Assembly (NCBI RefSeq): GCF_900637865.1
Contig: NZ_LR134420.1
Location: 1-64,000, forward strand
DNA from: Legionella adelaidensis
Lineage (GTDB): Bacteria; Pseudomonadota; Gammaproteobacteria; Legionellales; Legionellaceae
Reading direction: 5' to 3'
Length of the DNA: 64,000 bases
Both the position numbers and the translations under genes were made by a program. Numbering within the stretch: position 1 is the stretch's first letter; the number at the start of each line of letters is the position of its first letter. The notes below the pieces were generated by a model. That model was given only the letters and a program-made list of their open reading frames with translations. It was not told the origin of the DNA and ran no database searches. Below, one piece after another: positions 46,416 to 55,905 of the stretch.

Positions 46416-46579
46416 GCGAATGCTTTCTGCCGTGCCAAGAGCAGGTCCGAAGATGATTAGGATAGATTCGGGTAGTCGGATATCCCCTATCCATTCTTTA
46501 TAAGGATAAATAGAATTCGGTAAGCAATCGAAAATTTGGCAGGAGAATTTTATATTTTTCTCTTTCTGTATATGATCAG
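46416..46579. other. Intergenic, no gene seen
   Basis: 164 bases between the IS3 relic and the stop of the next gene. A short inverted GATTAGGATAG...CTATCC-like pairing near 46457-46497 is visible but without a T-tract. Nothing else supported. Confidence 0.35.
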
Positions 46580-46942
46580 TTACATACTAGGACCAGCGAA
46601 AAGCTGATCACCAAGATATTGTCTATGTTGCATGACCAAGTCTTTTAATTGATCGCAATAAGTTACGGCTTTATTATTATCAATTTCTTCTATGGTTTTT
46701 TGTAAGATAGTATCTATTGCATGTTCAAATTTATTTCTGTGCTCATGTTGAAACATATCTTGTAAATCGGCAACGCTTTTCCCCTTGCCAAAGGAAGAAT
46801 CAGAATTTGGAAACTCTAGTATACCTATTAAGTAATCTAATAAACCACACACTTGCTCATAACGAGGTGAACCTTGCGCCATATGCTTAAGAGTTTTGCA
46901 TAACAATTCTGCTTCGCGAACCCTCTCTCCACGATCTCGCAT
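46580..46942 (-). CDS. Cytosolic helical protein, unknown
   Basis: A 120-aa product with ATG seven bases after AAGGA. The sequence is strongly helical and charged (ERVREAELLCKTLKHMAQG, FEHAIDTILQKTIEEIDNNK, YCDQLKDLVMQHRQYLGDQ), with no signal peptide or membrane segment. I do not recognise it. Its place beside an accessory patch and its size fit an orphan lineage-specific gene. A secreted effector role cannot be judged from this sequence. Confidence 0.6.
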   Translation of the reverse strand: MRDRGERVREAELLCKTLKHMAQGSPRYEQVCGLLDYLIGILEFPNSDSSFGKGKSVADLQDMFQHEHRNKFEHAIDTILQKTIEEIDNNKAVTYCDQLKDLVMQHRQYLGDQLFAGPSM

Positions 46943-47138
46943 TTTTTTTCCTTAGAGTATAAAAAATATTCATCAAGCTCTAAATTACTTTTTATTATAG
47001 CATCAATTTAAGGGATTTTTGGGTAGAGCAATAATGAAAGCGGGTAGAATAACTGAATTTCTTAGCTACTCCCCAGACCAAGGCTACATCATTGTGAGAA
47101 TGGCAGGCATTAGAACTTGCCTGTCGAACTCAGACAAA

Positions 47139-47438
47139 TTAGGTATTAAGCCTTAATATTTCCACCGCCTGGACTGCGTCGGGCTGGCCTAACGCTGCCG
47201 CACGTTTAATCCAATAGCAAGCTTTAATCCTGTCTTCTACTACACCATATCCATAGTAATACATATACCCTACTGCATATTGTGCGTCAGGCTGCCCTTT
47301 TTCAGCTTCGGGTTTTAGTAAAATAAAAGCTTGCCGGTAGTTTTGGACTTTGAAGCTGCGTATTCCGTCGGTAAAATTCCGGTAAGAACACGAACTTACG
47401 ATAGCAAGTGCCATTAAAAATAAAATAATTTTTTTCAA
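47139..47438 (-). CDS. Sel1-repeat lipoprotein
   Basis: A 99-aa protein with a signal peptide and lipobox VSSC (Cys17). The mature part has two Sel1-like/TPR-type units (NYRQAFILLKPEAEKGQPDAQYAVGYMYYYGYGVVEDRIKA region and ACYWIKRAAALGQPDAVQAVEIL), typical helix-turn-helix solenoid modules for protein contacts. Its start overlaps the gspC stop by 4 bp, so it is coupled with gspC and may work with the type II secretion system. Confidence 0.88.
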   Translation of the reverse strand: MKKIILFLMALAIVSSCSYRNFTDGIRSFKVQNYRQAFILLKPEAEKGQPDAQYAVGYMYYYGYGVVEDRIKACYWIKRAAALGQPDAVQAVEILRLNT

Positions 47439-47938
47439 AGTTTATCCTCTTCTAATGGCTTCGCTTGTGGCTGAAAGTTTAATGGGTTTTTAGGTAAGCT
47501 CAAACTTTCTAAACCACCTTCCCTACCCAGTAATACACCTTCCGGGGTAATCCGTTTAATGATAACACTTCCGGGTAACGTATCCCCTATTTTATAAGTG
47601 TGCTCTTCGCCACTTGCAGTGCGTATAATAACTTGAGAATCTTCTTCTTTTTTTGAAAAAAGAACCCCCACGACGTGTAAATTAAGCATGGATTCTTTGA
47701 CCGTGGTTTCGTTTAAATTCTCTGGTACATAATCTCCAAAAAGCGGCCTTTTAATCGAAGGTATAACTGGTTTAGTCTTAATAATAGCTACCTGGGGTCT
47801 GCTTACAATCATGTCTTCATTATTTCTAATGTTTATGGAGGTATGTATAACTTGAACAATTGTCCACAGAATAAAAATTATACTGAGTAATAAGGGAACA
47901 AGGGGCTTTAATAGAAATGCTTTTATTTCACTATACAC
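47435..47938 (-). CDS. gspC: Type II secretion system protein GspC (short form)
   Basis: A 167-aa bitopic protein with an N-terminal cytosolic tail, one membrane helix (about residues 12-33) and a periplasmic homology region (about 80-155: MLNLHVVGVLFSKKEEDSQVIIRTASG, YKIGDTLPGSVIIKRITPEGVLLGREGGLESLSLPK). This is the GspC HR domain that contacts the GspD secretin. It lacks a C-terminal PDZ domain, as in Legionella LspC. No other gsp genes are in the window, so it is an orphan locus. Confidence 0.88.
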   Translation of the reverse strand: MYSEIKAFLLKPLVPLLLSIIFILWTIVQVIHTSINIRNNEDMIVSRPQVAIIKTKPVIPSIKRPLFGDYVPENLNETTVKESMLNLHVVGVLFSKKEEDSQVIIRTASGEEHTYKIGDTLPGSVIIKRITPEGVLLGREGGLESLSLPKNPLNFQPQAKPLEEDKL

Positions 47939-48263
47939 ATCTTTTCCTTATTGTTCTATCTCGGGTAAATGTCCAATCGCCGAATATATAAAATGAACAA
48001 AACCACCAATATAGTTTATAGTTTGTAATCCTAATCCAAATATTAATTAGTTCAATTAGAATTATACTTTATATAGAAACACACGTAGCAGATAAGTTAT
48101 TCTCCATAAGTACCTTCCAGGCATTGGATTTCAATTGGCAAATAAACCCCATCATTAACAGCATCAGTTTTTAAATGATTTCTTGCCTCCGCATCTGTAT
48201 CTCTCTAGAATCTTTTTAATAGTATGAGCGGATTTTTTATATAACTTTATTTCAGGAGTAATA
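47939..48263. other. Intergenic region between gspC and the PLP enzyme gene
   Basis: 325 bases between divergent genes, so promoters of both should lie here. On the minus strand bases 48097-48204 form an open frame of 35 codons (RDTDAEARNHLKTDAVNDG, then VYLPIEIQCLEGTYGE) with no start, probably a gene fragment. TTTAATAGTATGA near 48213-48225 resembles a promoter -10 area for the plus gene. No hairpin noted. Confidence 0.4.
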
Positions 48264-49424
48264 ATGGACGCTTTACATTTTGACACTCGCGCCATCCACG
48301 CAGGACAAGAGCCCGATCCTGGTACGGGTGCAGTTATGACTCCTATTTATGCTACATCCACTTATAAACAATCTTCACCAGGCATACATCAAGGTTATGA
48401 ATACTCAAGAACCCACAATCCCACAAGAAAAGCCTATGAACAGTGTGTAGCGAGTTTAGAATCCGGTCAATATGGTTTTGCTTTTGCATCGGGAATGGCA
48501 GCTATTGATTGTGTAATCAACTTATTAAATGCCAAAGATCATGCCATTGTGATGGACGATATTTACGGAGGCTCATTCCGGCTCTTTGATAAAGTCAAAA
48601 CCAGAACAAGTGATTTGTCTTTCTCTTTTGTAGATATGACACAAATTGAAAATATTGAAAACGCCATTACTTCACAAACACGCTTACTATGGGTGGAGAC
48701 CCCTTCTAATCCTATGCTAAAACTTGCTGATTTGCGCAAAATAGCTGAGATCGGTAAAAAGCATAAACTCATTGCAGTAGCAGACAATACTTTCGCTACT
48801 CCCTGGATTCAACGTCCCCTAGAGCTTGGCTTTGACATGGTCGTGCACTCGGCTACCAAGTATTTAAACGGCCATTCCGATGTGGTCAGTGGGATAGTTG
48901 TAGTGGGAGACAATGCGGAATTAGCAGAAAAAATGAGCTTTTTGCAAAATGCATGTGGAGGGGTAGCAGGACCTTTTGATAGCTTTCTCGTTTTACGTAG
49001 CCTAAAAACCCTGTCTCTACGCATGGAAAGACACTGTGAAAATGCGCAAGTTCTGGCAGAATGGTTAGAAAAACATCCAAAAATACGCAAAGTCATTTAC
49101 CCAGGTCTTCACTCCCACTCCCAATACAACTTGGCAAAAGCTCAAATGCACGCCTTTGGTGGCATGATCTCTATGGTAATTGATGGAGACTTGGAACAGA
49201 CCAAGCGCTTCTTGTCCCGCTGCGAAATTTTCACTCTTGCTGAAAGTTTAGGGGGTGTAGAAAGCTTAATAGAGCACCCTGCCATCATGACGCATGCCTC
49301 GATTCCACCAGAAAATAGAAAGAAATTAGGCATTGAAGATGGTTTTGTGCGCTTATCAGTAGGGATTGAACATATAGAAGATTTAAAAAAAGATTTGGAG
49401 TACGCATTAAATACTAAATATTGA
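48264..49424 (+). CDS. Cystathionine gamma-synthase/lyase family PLP enzyme
   Basis: A 386-aa Cys/Met-metabolism PLP enzyme. Family motifs are HAGQEPDPGTGAVMTPIY, YEYSRTHNPTRKAYE, ASGMAAI, VETPSNP, VADNTFATPW and the PLP lysine in HSATKYLNGHSDVVSG (about residues 194-209). The late ESLGGVESLIEHPAIMTHASI is shared by gamma-synthase and gamma-lyase. The specific reaction (MetB synthase or Cys-producing lyase) cannot be settled by eye. A hairpin terminator follows. Confidence 0.92.
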   Translation: MDALHFDTRAIHAGQEPDPGTGAVMTPIYATSTYKQSSPGIHQGYEYSRTHNPTRKAYEQCVASLESGQYGFAFASGMAAIDCVINLLNAKDHAIVMDDIYGGSFRLFDKVKTRTSDLSFSFVDMTQIENIENAITSQTRLLWVETPSNPMLKLADLRKIAEIGKKHKLIAVADNTFATPWIQRPLELGFDMVVHSATKYLNGHSDVVSGIVVVGDNAELAEKMSFLQNACGGVAGPFDSFLVLRSLKTLSLRMERHCENAQVLAEWLEKHPKIRKVIYPGLHSHSQYNLAKAQMHAFGGMISMVIDGDLEQTKRFLSRCEIFTLAESLGGVESLIEHPAIMTHASIPPENRKKLGIEDGFVRLSVGIEHIEDLKKDLEYALNTKY

Positions 49425-49478
49425 TGATGGCTTTTAATGCAACCAAGCGTAACGAAAGAAATACAAAGAATATGATTG

Positions 49479-49526
49479 AAAAACCAAACCTTAATTACGC
49501 TTTGCTGCATCAAGGTTTTGGTTTTT
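49479..49526. terminator. Bidirectional hairpin terminator
   Basis: Arms AAAAACCAAACCTT (49479-49492) and AAGGTTTTGGTTTTT (49512-49526) pair with one bulged base. The right arm ends in T5 on the plus strand and the left arm gives T5 on the minus strand. It lies between two convergent genes. Confidence 0.85.
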
Positions 49527-49534
49527 AAATGAAA

Positions 49535-50542
49535 CTAAGCTCCATAAAATTCTTTGTACCAATTTACAAAATTTCGCACCCCTTCCCTAACTGGTATGCT
49601 TGGTTTATAGCCTAAATATTCTTGCAAGCGCAGAGTATCCGCATGTGTGCTTAGAACGTCTCCTTTTTGCATTGGGTAGAATTCTTTAATTGCTTTTTTA
49701 CCCAGGGCATCTTCTATGGCTTCTATGTAATCCATTAATGCTACGGGTTGGCCGCAACCTATATTAAAAACTTGATACGGGGCGTTACTAAACGCTGGAT
49801 TCGGAGTTTCTGCCAACCAGTCATTAGTAGGCTGCGGTATTTTGGTTAGGGCGGTTGAGATACCTACAACAATGTCATCAATGTAAGTAAAATCACGTTG
49901 CATTTGTCCATTATTAAATATTTTAATCGGGTTCCCTTCTAAAATATCTTTAGTAAAAGAAAAGAAAGCCATATCTGGCCGACCCCAAGGCCCATAGACG
50001 GTAAAAAAACGAAGGCCGGTAGTCGGTAGCTGGTAGAGGTGCGAATACGAATGGGCAATAAGCTCATTTGCTTTTTTACTGGCGGCATAAATGGTTAGAG
50101 GATGGTTGGTATTGTCACTTTCTTTATAGGGCAAAGAGGCATTCGCACCATATACGGAGCTGGTGGAAGCATAAACTAAATGTTTGACTTGATGATGGCG
50201 GCAGTTTTCGACAATATTGGTAAAACCCACAATATTAGATTGCACATAGGCATGAGGGTTGACTAAAGAGTAACGGACGCCCGCTTGGGCTGCCAAATTC
50301 ACTACATGGGTAGGAAGATGGGTGTTAAAAATTGTCGATACCGCGGATAAAGTGCAAATATCTTGCTGGTAAAAAGTGAAATGAGGATATTTTTTTAATA
50401 ATTGTAATCTGGCCTCCTTTAGCTTCACATCATAATAATCATTGAGATTATCAATACCAACCACTTCATTTCCATTCTCTAATAAAAGTTTAGCCAAATG
50501 AAATCCAATAAACCCGGCGCAACCGGTTATCAATACCTGCAT
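49535..50542 (-). CDS. UDP-glucuronate 4-epimerase family protein
   Basis: A 335-aa extended short-chain dehydrogenase with NAD motif [12 protein letters not shown] (7-18) and catalytic Y-x-x-x-K in [10 protein letters not shown] (about 149-158). [21 protein letters not shown] is the signature of CapI/LspL-type UDP-glucuronate 4-epimerases, which make UDP-galacturonate for capsule or [25 protein letters not shown] and [16 protein letters not shown] agree. No capsule cluster is adjacent. Confidence 0.9.
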   Translation of the reverse strand: MQVLITGCAGFIGFHLAKLLLENGNEVVGIDNLNDYYDVKLKEARLQLLKKYPHFTFYQQDICTLSAVSTIFNTHLPTHVVNLAAQAGVRYSLVNPHAYVQSNIVGFTNIVENCRHHQVKHLVYASTSSVYGANASLPYKESDNTNHPLTIYAASKKANELIAHSYSHLYQLPTTGLRFFTVYGPWGRPDMAFFSFTKDILEGNPIKIFNNGQMQRDFTYIDDIVVGISTALTKIPQPTNDWLAETPNPAFSNAPYQVFNIGCGQPVALMDYIEAIEDALGKKAIKEFYPMQKGDVLSTHADTLRLQEYLGYKPSIPVREGVRNFVNWYKEFYGA

Positions 50543-50719
50543 TATATAATTTTCTCAATTAAATAGCGGAGTATACTCTTTGTTAAGTTGTTTACAAAAT
50601 TGGTTTAATACTATGCTTTTTATGATCTTATTTTGATCATAGTGCCGATTATTTCTTGACTGCATCATTTTTTTAAATAAAATGCCACTTTTTTAATCGT
50701 CATAAACCTGGAGTTGTAA

Positions 50720-51052
50720 ATGACCAACTTTGTTGTCACCCATGATCGCGTGAGCACATATAATCTTAAAGAAAGAAGTAACGCCCTTTCTGCAATTTTT
50801 AAACTACCCACGGATGAGCAGTTAGCAGCTTTACAAGCATTTGAAGTGGAAGAAAAAACTATATTAAGCCAACTAAGACCGCCAGAACCCTCCTCTGCGG
50901 CGTTAGCTAGAGCTCAAATGGCAATAAGGGCAAGAACCGAGACATTCCCTTTACCTGGGTATGAAGGCCGAAGATTATTTGGCATGTATCCAATGCCAGC
51001 CCGTGCTTCTGAAGAGGCAGTGTCACGTCTTATTGATGGCATGCAACTGTAA
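50720..51052 (+). CDS. Hypothetical protein, 110 aa
   Basis: A 110-aa product with a GGAG site nine bases before ATG 50720. It is soluble, Ala/Glu-rich and helical in the middle (DEQLAALQAFEVEEKTILSQL), followed by a Pro-containing linker (RPPEPSSAALARAQMAIRA) and an ETFPLPGYEGRRLFGMYPMPARASEEAVSRL end. I know no family. It is monocistronic and is followed by a G/C-rich hairpin, which supports it as a real transcription unit. Confidence 0.65.
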   Translation: MTNFVVTHDRVSTYNLKERSNALSAIFKLPTDEQLAALQAFEVEEKTILSQLRPPEPSSAALARAQMAIRARTETFPLPGYEGRRLFGMYPMPARASEEAVSRLIDGMQL

Positions 51053-51058
51053 TCGTTG

Positions 51059-51081
51059 TTCCCCGCGACACGCGCGGGGAA
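51059..51081. terminator. G/C-rich hairpin after the 110-aa gene
   Basis: Arms TTCCCCGCG (51059-51067) and CGCGGGGAA (51073-51081) form a 9-bp perfect stem with a 5-nt loop, seven bases after the stop. The downstream bases ACAAAATTT give only a short T-run, so termination strength is uncertain. Confidence 0.6.
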
Positions 51082-51187
51082 ACAAAATTTAGTGTTGTCT
51101 CTCCAATATGTAAAGCTCCTGCCAAGATTCTGCTATTTCTTTTTCTAATCTGCCAGTTATACTTAAATTTTTTACCCAGGGCTAAAC

Positions 51188-52015
51188 ATGTCTTCATTAC
51201 AAACCATCATTGAGCAATATTTTGAGCAAAGAACCCACCTGAATCCCGAAAATGCACCCAAAGACTTAACGCACTCTATAGAGGAAGTGAGACATTTATT
51301 AGATAATGGAAAAATCCGGGTCGCTGAAAAAATGTCAGACGGTTGGGTAGTACACCAATGGATTAAAAAAGCGGTCCTTTTATCCTTTAAGATTTTTCCC
51401 AATACCCTTATTAATAGCGGTTTTGCTCAATTCTATGACAAAGTTCCATTAAAATTTGAGCATTTGGATGCGGCTACGTTTGAACAAATGGGCGTACGAG
51501 TCGTTCCTCATGCAATTGCAAGGCGAGGCGCCTTTATAGCTAAAAATACTGTTTTAATGCCTTCTTATGTAAACATTGGCGCTTATATTGATGAAGGGGT
51601 CATGGTAGATACTTGGGCGACGGTTGGCTCCTGTGCTCAAATCGGAAAAAATGTACATTTATCCGGTGGAGTGGGTATTGGCGGCGTCCTGGAACCATTG
51701 CAAGCGAACCCCACTATTATTGAAGACAATTGCTTTATTGGTGCCCGCTCAGAAATTGTCGAAGGTGTCATTGTCGAACAAGGATCAGTAATTTCCATGG
51801 GCGTATTTATTGGCCAAAGCACAAAAATATACAATCGTGAGACCGGAGAAATTACCTACGGCAGAGTACCGGCGGGTTCGGTGGTGGTTTCGGGAAATTT
51901 ACCTAGTAAAGATGGTAGCCACAGCCTTTATTGTGCCGTTATTGTAAAACAAGTCGATGAAAAAACACGTGCGAAAGTAAGTATTAATGAGCTCCTTAGA
52001 GATACTCAATCATGA
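51188..52015 (+). CDS. dapD: Tetrahydrodipicolinate N-succinyltransferase DapD
   Basis: A 275-aa left-handed beta-helix acyltransferase in the succinylase branch of lysine/diaminopimelate synthesis. [59 protein letters not shown]-type hexapeptide repeats and [22 protein letters not shown] are family hallmarks. Length equals the usual 274. It overlaps dapE by 4 bp. Confidence 0.97.
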   Translation: MSSLQTIIEQYFEQRTHLNPENAPKDLTHSIEEVRHLLDNGKIRVAEKMSDGWVVHQWIKKAVLLSFKIFPNTLINSGFAQFYDKVPLKFEHLDAATFEQMGVRVVPHAIARRGAFIAKNTVLMPSYVNIGAYIDEGVMVDTWATVGSCAQIGKNVHLSGGVGIGGVLEPLQANPTIIEDNCFIGARSEIVEGVIVEQGSVISMGVFIGQSTKIYNRETGEITYGRVPAGSVVVSGNLPSKDGSHSLYCAVIVKQVDEKTRAKVSINELLRDTQS

Positions 52016-53139
52016 GCGAGCTGAAAGAATTACTTGCCAAGCTCGTTTCTTTTAAATCAATCACTCCTGAAGATGATAACTGTCAAAACTTTATGATTTC
52101 TTATTTAGAAAAAATAGGGTTTCAATGCAGGCATTTTAATAGTTTCCCGGTCAATAATTTTTTTGCTCAAATTGGAAACCAACAACCGCTACTAGTTTTT
52201 GCGGGCCATACGGATGTAGTGCCCGTAGGAGATAAAAAAAAATGGGCAACACCTCCTTTTCTGCTAACCAAGAAAGACGGTCTCCTTTATGGGCGCGGCA
52301 CTGCAGATATGAAAGGCAGCTTGGCTGCGATGATGGTTGCAGCTGCAAAATTTGTCAAATACTCTTCCCACTTTAACGGTAGCCTGGGCTTTTTAATTAC
52401 TAGTGGGGAGGAAGGCGATCACTATGATCTGGGTACACCATATGTGATGTCAGAATTGGAAAAACTAGGAATAAAAATTGATTATTGTATTGTCGGCGAG
52501 CCTTCTAGTACTAAAAAGATAGGTGATGTTATCAAAGTAGGAAGGCGCGGCTCATTAAATGGAAAAATTACACTTATCGGTAAACAAGGGCATGTGGCTT
52601 ATCCCCATCTTGCCGAAAACCCTATTCATAACATTCTTCCAACATTAAATGAGTTAACCCAACGGCAATGGGACCAAGGTAATGACTATTTCCCCCCTAC
52701 TTCCTTACAGATTACCACAATTCAATCAGGCGGTATGGGCACCAATGTTATCCCAGGAGAGCTCTCCTTACTCCTTAATATTCGTTATTCCACTGAGCAA
52801 GACCATGAAACGTTAAAGCAAGAAATAGAGCATTACTTCAAAAGAAATGAGCTCAACGCTGTCTTTGAATGGCGTTTAAGCGGTAAACCTTTTTTAACTG
52901 AAAAAGGGAAGTTATTAGAAAGCAGTATTCAAGCTATAAAAAGCATAACCACCCAAGACCCCGAGCTTTCAACGACAGGCGGCACCTCTGACGGGCGTTT
53001 TATAGCTCCTTACGGAGTAGAAGTAATTGAACTGGGGCCCATAAATGCCACGATCCACCAAGTAAATGAATGTGTCTCTTTGAATGATTTAGAAACATTA
53101 AGCGAAATATACTATAAAATCGCTGAAACCTTACTGTAG
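52012..53139 (+). CDS. dapE: Succinyl-diaminopimelate desuccinylase DapE
   Basis: A 375-aa M20-family zinc amidohydrolase removing succinate from N-succinyl-L,[16 protein letters not shown] gives the first zinc ligand, [14 protein letters not shown] the bridging Asp, TSGEEGD the catalytic Glu pair, and GEPS the next ligand; TGGTSDGRF is near the end. The start overlaps dapD (ATGA), so the two lysine-pathway genes are coupled. Confidence 0.97.
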   Translation: MSELKELLAKLVSFKSITPEDDNCQNFMISYLEKIGFQCRHFNSFPVNNFFAQIGNQQPLLVFAGHTDVVPVGDKKKWATPPFLLTKKDGLLYGRGTADMKGSLAAMMVAAAKFVKYSSHFNGSLGFLITSGEEGDHYDLGTPYVMSELEKLGIKIDYCIVGEPSSTKKIGDVIKVGRRGSLNGKITLIGKQGHVAYPHLAENPIHNILPTLNELTQRQWDQGNDYFPPTSLQITTIQSGGMGTNVIPGELSLLLNIRYSTEQDHETLKQEIEHYFKRNELNAVFEWRLSGKPFLTEKGKLLESSIQAIKSITTQDPELSTTGGTSDGRFIAPYGVEVIELGPINATIHQVNECVSLNDLETLSEIYYKIAETLL

Positions 53140-53198
53140 GTTGGCACCGACAGGCTGAGGGAGCGTCACCTCATACGGGCGGAGTGTCCAAGCGTCAT

Positions 53199-54470
53199 CT
53201 ACGCAATTTCAACTAATCGCCCATCGGTGTTTTTTTCTGCTTCTGCCAAAGCCTCTTTTTGCGCCTTAGTATCCACAACCTTCACTACACAGGCATCCGA
53301 CCAAACATTTAGTGAAGTTTCTAACATGTCGATTAAGCTATAAAAAGGTAAAATAATACCCATCAAAGTAATCGGCACATTCATACTTGCCAAAAGGCTG
53401 GCACTTAAAAAGAAACAACCCATGGGCACTCCGGCATTTCCTATGGCCGCGACGGTAGCCACTATGATCCATAAAAACATGGAACCTAAGGAAACATGAA
53501 TACCATGGTTTTGCATTAAATAAATAACAGTGGCAAAGATAAACGCAGCACAACCATTCATATTAATACTGGTGCAAAGTGGTAATATGAAACGGCTTAA
53601 ATGGGGTTTTACATTTAGATTTTTTTCTACCGTTTCCATAGTAACAGGTAAGGTGCCAACGGAAGATTTAGAGAAAAAAGCCAGTGATAGTGCCGGCAGC
53701 ATTCCTTTCATGGTCTGGAACGGTTTTATTCCTTGAAACTTTAACCAAAGTGGTAACACAATAAATCCTTGTACCAAATTGGCTAATACGATAATTAATA
53801 AGTATTCGCCAATTCCCTGAATTGCTGCACCGCTTTTTAACTGCACAAAAGTACTGGTTATAAATCCATATAAACCTATAGGGATTATCGCAATCACCCA
53901 TTTGGTAATCACCATAAAAAGGCCATGCGCACCGCGAAAAAAGTGAGTGATTGTTTGTCTGGCATCATCATCAGGAATAAAGCGAATAGCAATCCCCACG
54001 ACAATACTCACTAATAAAACACTTAAGACCTGCTGTTCAATAAAAGGAGTAAATAAAGAAGAGGGGATAAGACCTGCAATGTGTTGCAAATAATTTATTT
54101 GGTTACCTTGCTGTTTAAACTCGGTGACTATACCCACCATGCCAGGATGAATAATAATGTATAAAAGGCAACTAATTCCCGCTGCAACAAGCGTAGTCCC
54201 CAAGGTGTACGTCATGGTTCTTCGCCAAATTGTACGCATCATTCCATCAGAACGGTAGCCTGATAACGTTACAATTATAGAAAGAGCTATGATGGGCAAA
54301 CTGATGCATTTGAATATTTTAATAAAAACATCGGCTATGAATAACCCGACTGTTTTTAATAAAGATATGTCGGATAAACCACTGATTACTCCTAAAGCAA
54401 TCATGATTCCATAAAGCAAAGGCGTGTTATTAAAAAAATTTTTTCTCGTCTTCTTAGATGGTGCGCACAT
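53199..54470 (-). CDS. Sodium/proton-dicarboxylate symporter (DAACS family)
   Basis: A 423-aa inner-membrane carrier with about eight helices and two re-entrant loops. The family segments KCISLPIIALSIIVTLSGY, SFFSKSSVGTLPVTMETVEKN-like serine-rich loop and INMNGCAAFIFATVIYLMQNHG are present. Substrate is probably glutamate/aspartate or a C4-dicarboxylate and cannot be set from sequence. It is monocistronic, with dapE converging on its end. Confidence 0.88.
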   Translation of the reverse strand: MCAPSKKTRKNFFNNTPLLYGIMIALGVISGLSDISLLKTVGLFIADVFIKIFKCISLPIIALSIIVTLSGYRSDGMMRTIWRRTMTYTLGTTLVAAGISCLLYIIIHPGMVGIVTEFKQQGNQINYLQHIAGLIPSSLFTPFIEQQVLSVLLVSIVVGIAIRFIPDDDARQTITHFFRGAHGLFMVITKWVIAIIPIGLYGFITSTFVQLKSGAAIQGIGEYLLIIVLANLVQGFIVLPLWLKFQGIKPFQTMKGMLPALSLAFFSKSSVGTLPVTMETVEKNLNVKPHLSRFILPLCTSINMNGCAAFIFATVIYLMQNHGIHVSLGSMFLWIIVATVAAIGNAGVPMGCFFLSASLLASMNVPITLMGIILPFYSLIDMLETSLNVWSDACVVKVVDTKAQKEALAEAEKNTDGRLVEIA

Positions 54471-54642
54471 GGTAATAACCTTTAATTAGTTGGTAATAAG
54501 AAGTGAATAAATAATTGATTAACAACAGCAACAACAAATTGAAGAGGAGAAATAGGTGGCAGGATGTGCGTTCATTAAAATTTTCATAATCACCAAATGA
54601 ATTAAATTTATACTAAACGAGCATATTTTAACACAACGGCAA

Positions 54643-55710
54643 CTAAATACCAAGGACTCTTTCGCTTTCCCGATGCTTTATTTTTGGTAGAAAAGATTTT
54701 AGTTGCGAAATACGAGAATACGAATCGTCAATTTTATCTTGTGAAATAATCCCACGCGCAACCAAGGACTCAATCGTGTTGATTATTTCAATTGCTGAGT
54801 TCTGCCCTAACTGGTTGCCAAAAATAAGCATGTTAGCGCCCGCATTAATAGTTAGCGCTAAACTCTCTTCTAAAGAGTAATGTTGGCTAATTGCATGCAT
54901 TTGTAAATCGTCGCTTATTATTACCCCTTCAAACCCTATTTTTTCACGTAATAAATCGGTCAGTATGGTTTTAGATAAAGTCGCTGGCAAACCCGAACTG
55001 TCTAATTTTTTATTTATTACATGTGCCGTCATAACCATAGTTGGAGCATCTGATTGCGCAAGTGCATAGTAAGGTTCTATTTCCAATTCATTGTATGTAG
55101 TTGTCACATCGACAAAACCTTCATGGGTATCCCCTGTTGCACTGCCATGCCCGGGAAAATGCTTGTATGACGTGGCAATGCCTTCTTCTTTAAAAGCCTG
55201 CACCACAATTTGCGAGCAACGATCGACTTTTTTAGGATCGGCGGAAAAGCTTCGCCCCATCGATCCAATAATTCCTTCTTGCTCGTTAAGGTTTAAGTCT
55301 ACAACCGGGGTAAAGTTTAAATTAAAACCCAACGCTTTTATGGTGGCAGCCATTTTTCTGGCCTCTGTAAATAAATCTTCTTCAGAAAGTAAAGCTTGCT
55401 CCGAGGGTTTTATTGTGGGTGGACATCCCGCTACTCTCGCTAATCGATCCACCTTCCCCCCCTCGTAATCAATAGCAATGAAAAGAGGCAAGACCGAATC
55501 CGCAGCTTCACGTAAATCACGAGTAAGTACTTTTATTTGCTCTATATCTTTTATATTTTTACCCAATGTATTTGTTTGTAAATCTTTATCAAAAAGTAAA
55601 ACACCACCAATGCCTTCTTTAAGCCAATTGAATACAGGCTGATCTTCTCTTAATTCATACCCGGGGAATCCCATAATCAGCATTTGGGCAATTTTCTTTC
55701 GCAATGACAT
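54643..55710 (-). CDS. nagZ: Beta-N-acetylhexosaminidase NagZ
   Basis: A 355-aa family 3 glycoside hydrolase of murein recycling, cleaving GlcNAc from anhydromuropeptides in the cytosol. FIAIDYEGGKVDRL, SYKHFPGHGSATGDTHEGFVDV (substrate and His/Asp acid-base dyad) and the nucleophile in VIISDDLQMHAI are visible. The ATG at 55710 (MSLRKKIAQMLIMGFPG) fits the family; an upstream ATG at 55746 would add 12 residues. C-terminal part is slightly long versus E. coli NagZ (341). Confidence 0.93.
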   Translation of the reverse strand: MSLRKKIAQMLIMGFPGYELREDQPVFNWLKEGIGGVLLFDKDLQTNTLGKNIKDIEQIKVLTRDLREAADSVLPLFIAIDYEGGKVDRLARVAGCPPTIKPSEQALLSEEDLFTEARKMAATIKALGFNLNFTPVVDLNLNEQEGIIGSMGRSFSADPKKVDRCSQIVVQAFKEEGIATSYKHFPGHGSATGDTHEGFVDVTTTYNELEIEPYYALAQSDAPTMVMTAHVINKKLDSSGLPATLSKTILTDLLREKIGFEGVIISDDLQMHAISQHYSLEESLALTINAGANMLIFGNQLGQNSAIEIINTIESLVARGIISQDKIDDSYSRISQLKSFLPKIKHRESERVLGI

Positions 55711-55777
55711 ACATAACCTTTTTTTTAATTTCAGGCATGATAACAAAATGCCGGGTTTGATTAAAAGTACATATTAT

Positions 55778-55844
55778 GTAGGTTGGTGCCGAAGGCCCAA
55801 CATTCCTTTTGAGGATTCTTGTTGGGCCTTCGGCACCAACCTAC
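55778..55844. repeat. Perfect 25-bp inverted repeat with 17-nt loop
   Basis: Arm 55778-55802 (starts GTAGGTTGGTGCCGAAGG) is the exact reverse complement of 55820-55844, with a 17-nt loop starting TTCCTTTTGAGGATT. It differs from the element at 30082-30154 at few arm positions and shares loop length and most of the loop sequence, so both belong to one family. It sits between divergent nagZ and ttcA. Confidence 0.9.
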
Positions 55845-55905
55845 TTTGGTATAATAAAGTTATGCTATAATTTCCCTTTTTTATTTGTTGGTAGGTAGAG
55901 TGGTT

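Noticed and set aside
48097-48204. Start-less 35-codon minus-strand frame between gspC and the PLP enzyme gene
   Set aside because: Composition is protein-like but there is no start codon, ribosome-binding site or recognisable family. Noted only in the intergenic entry.
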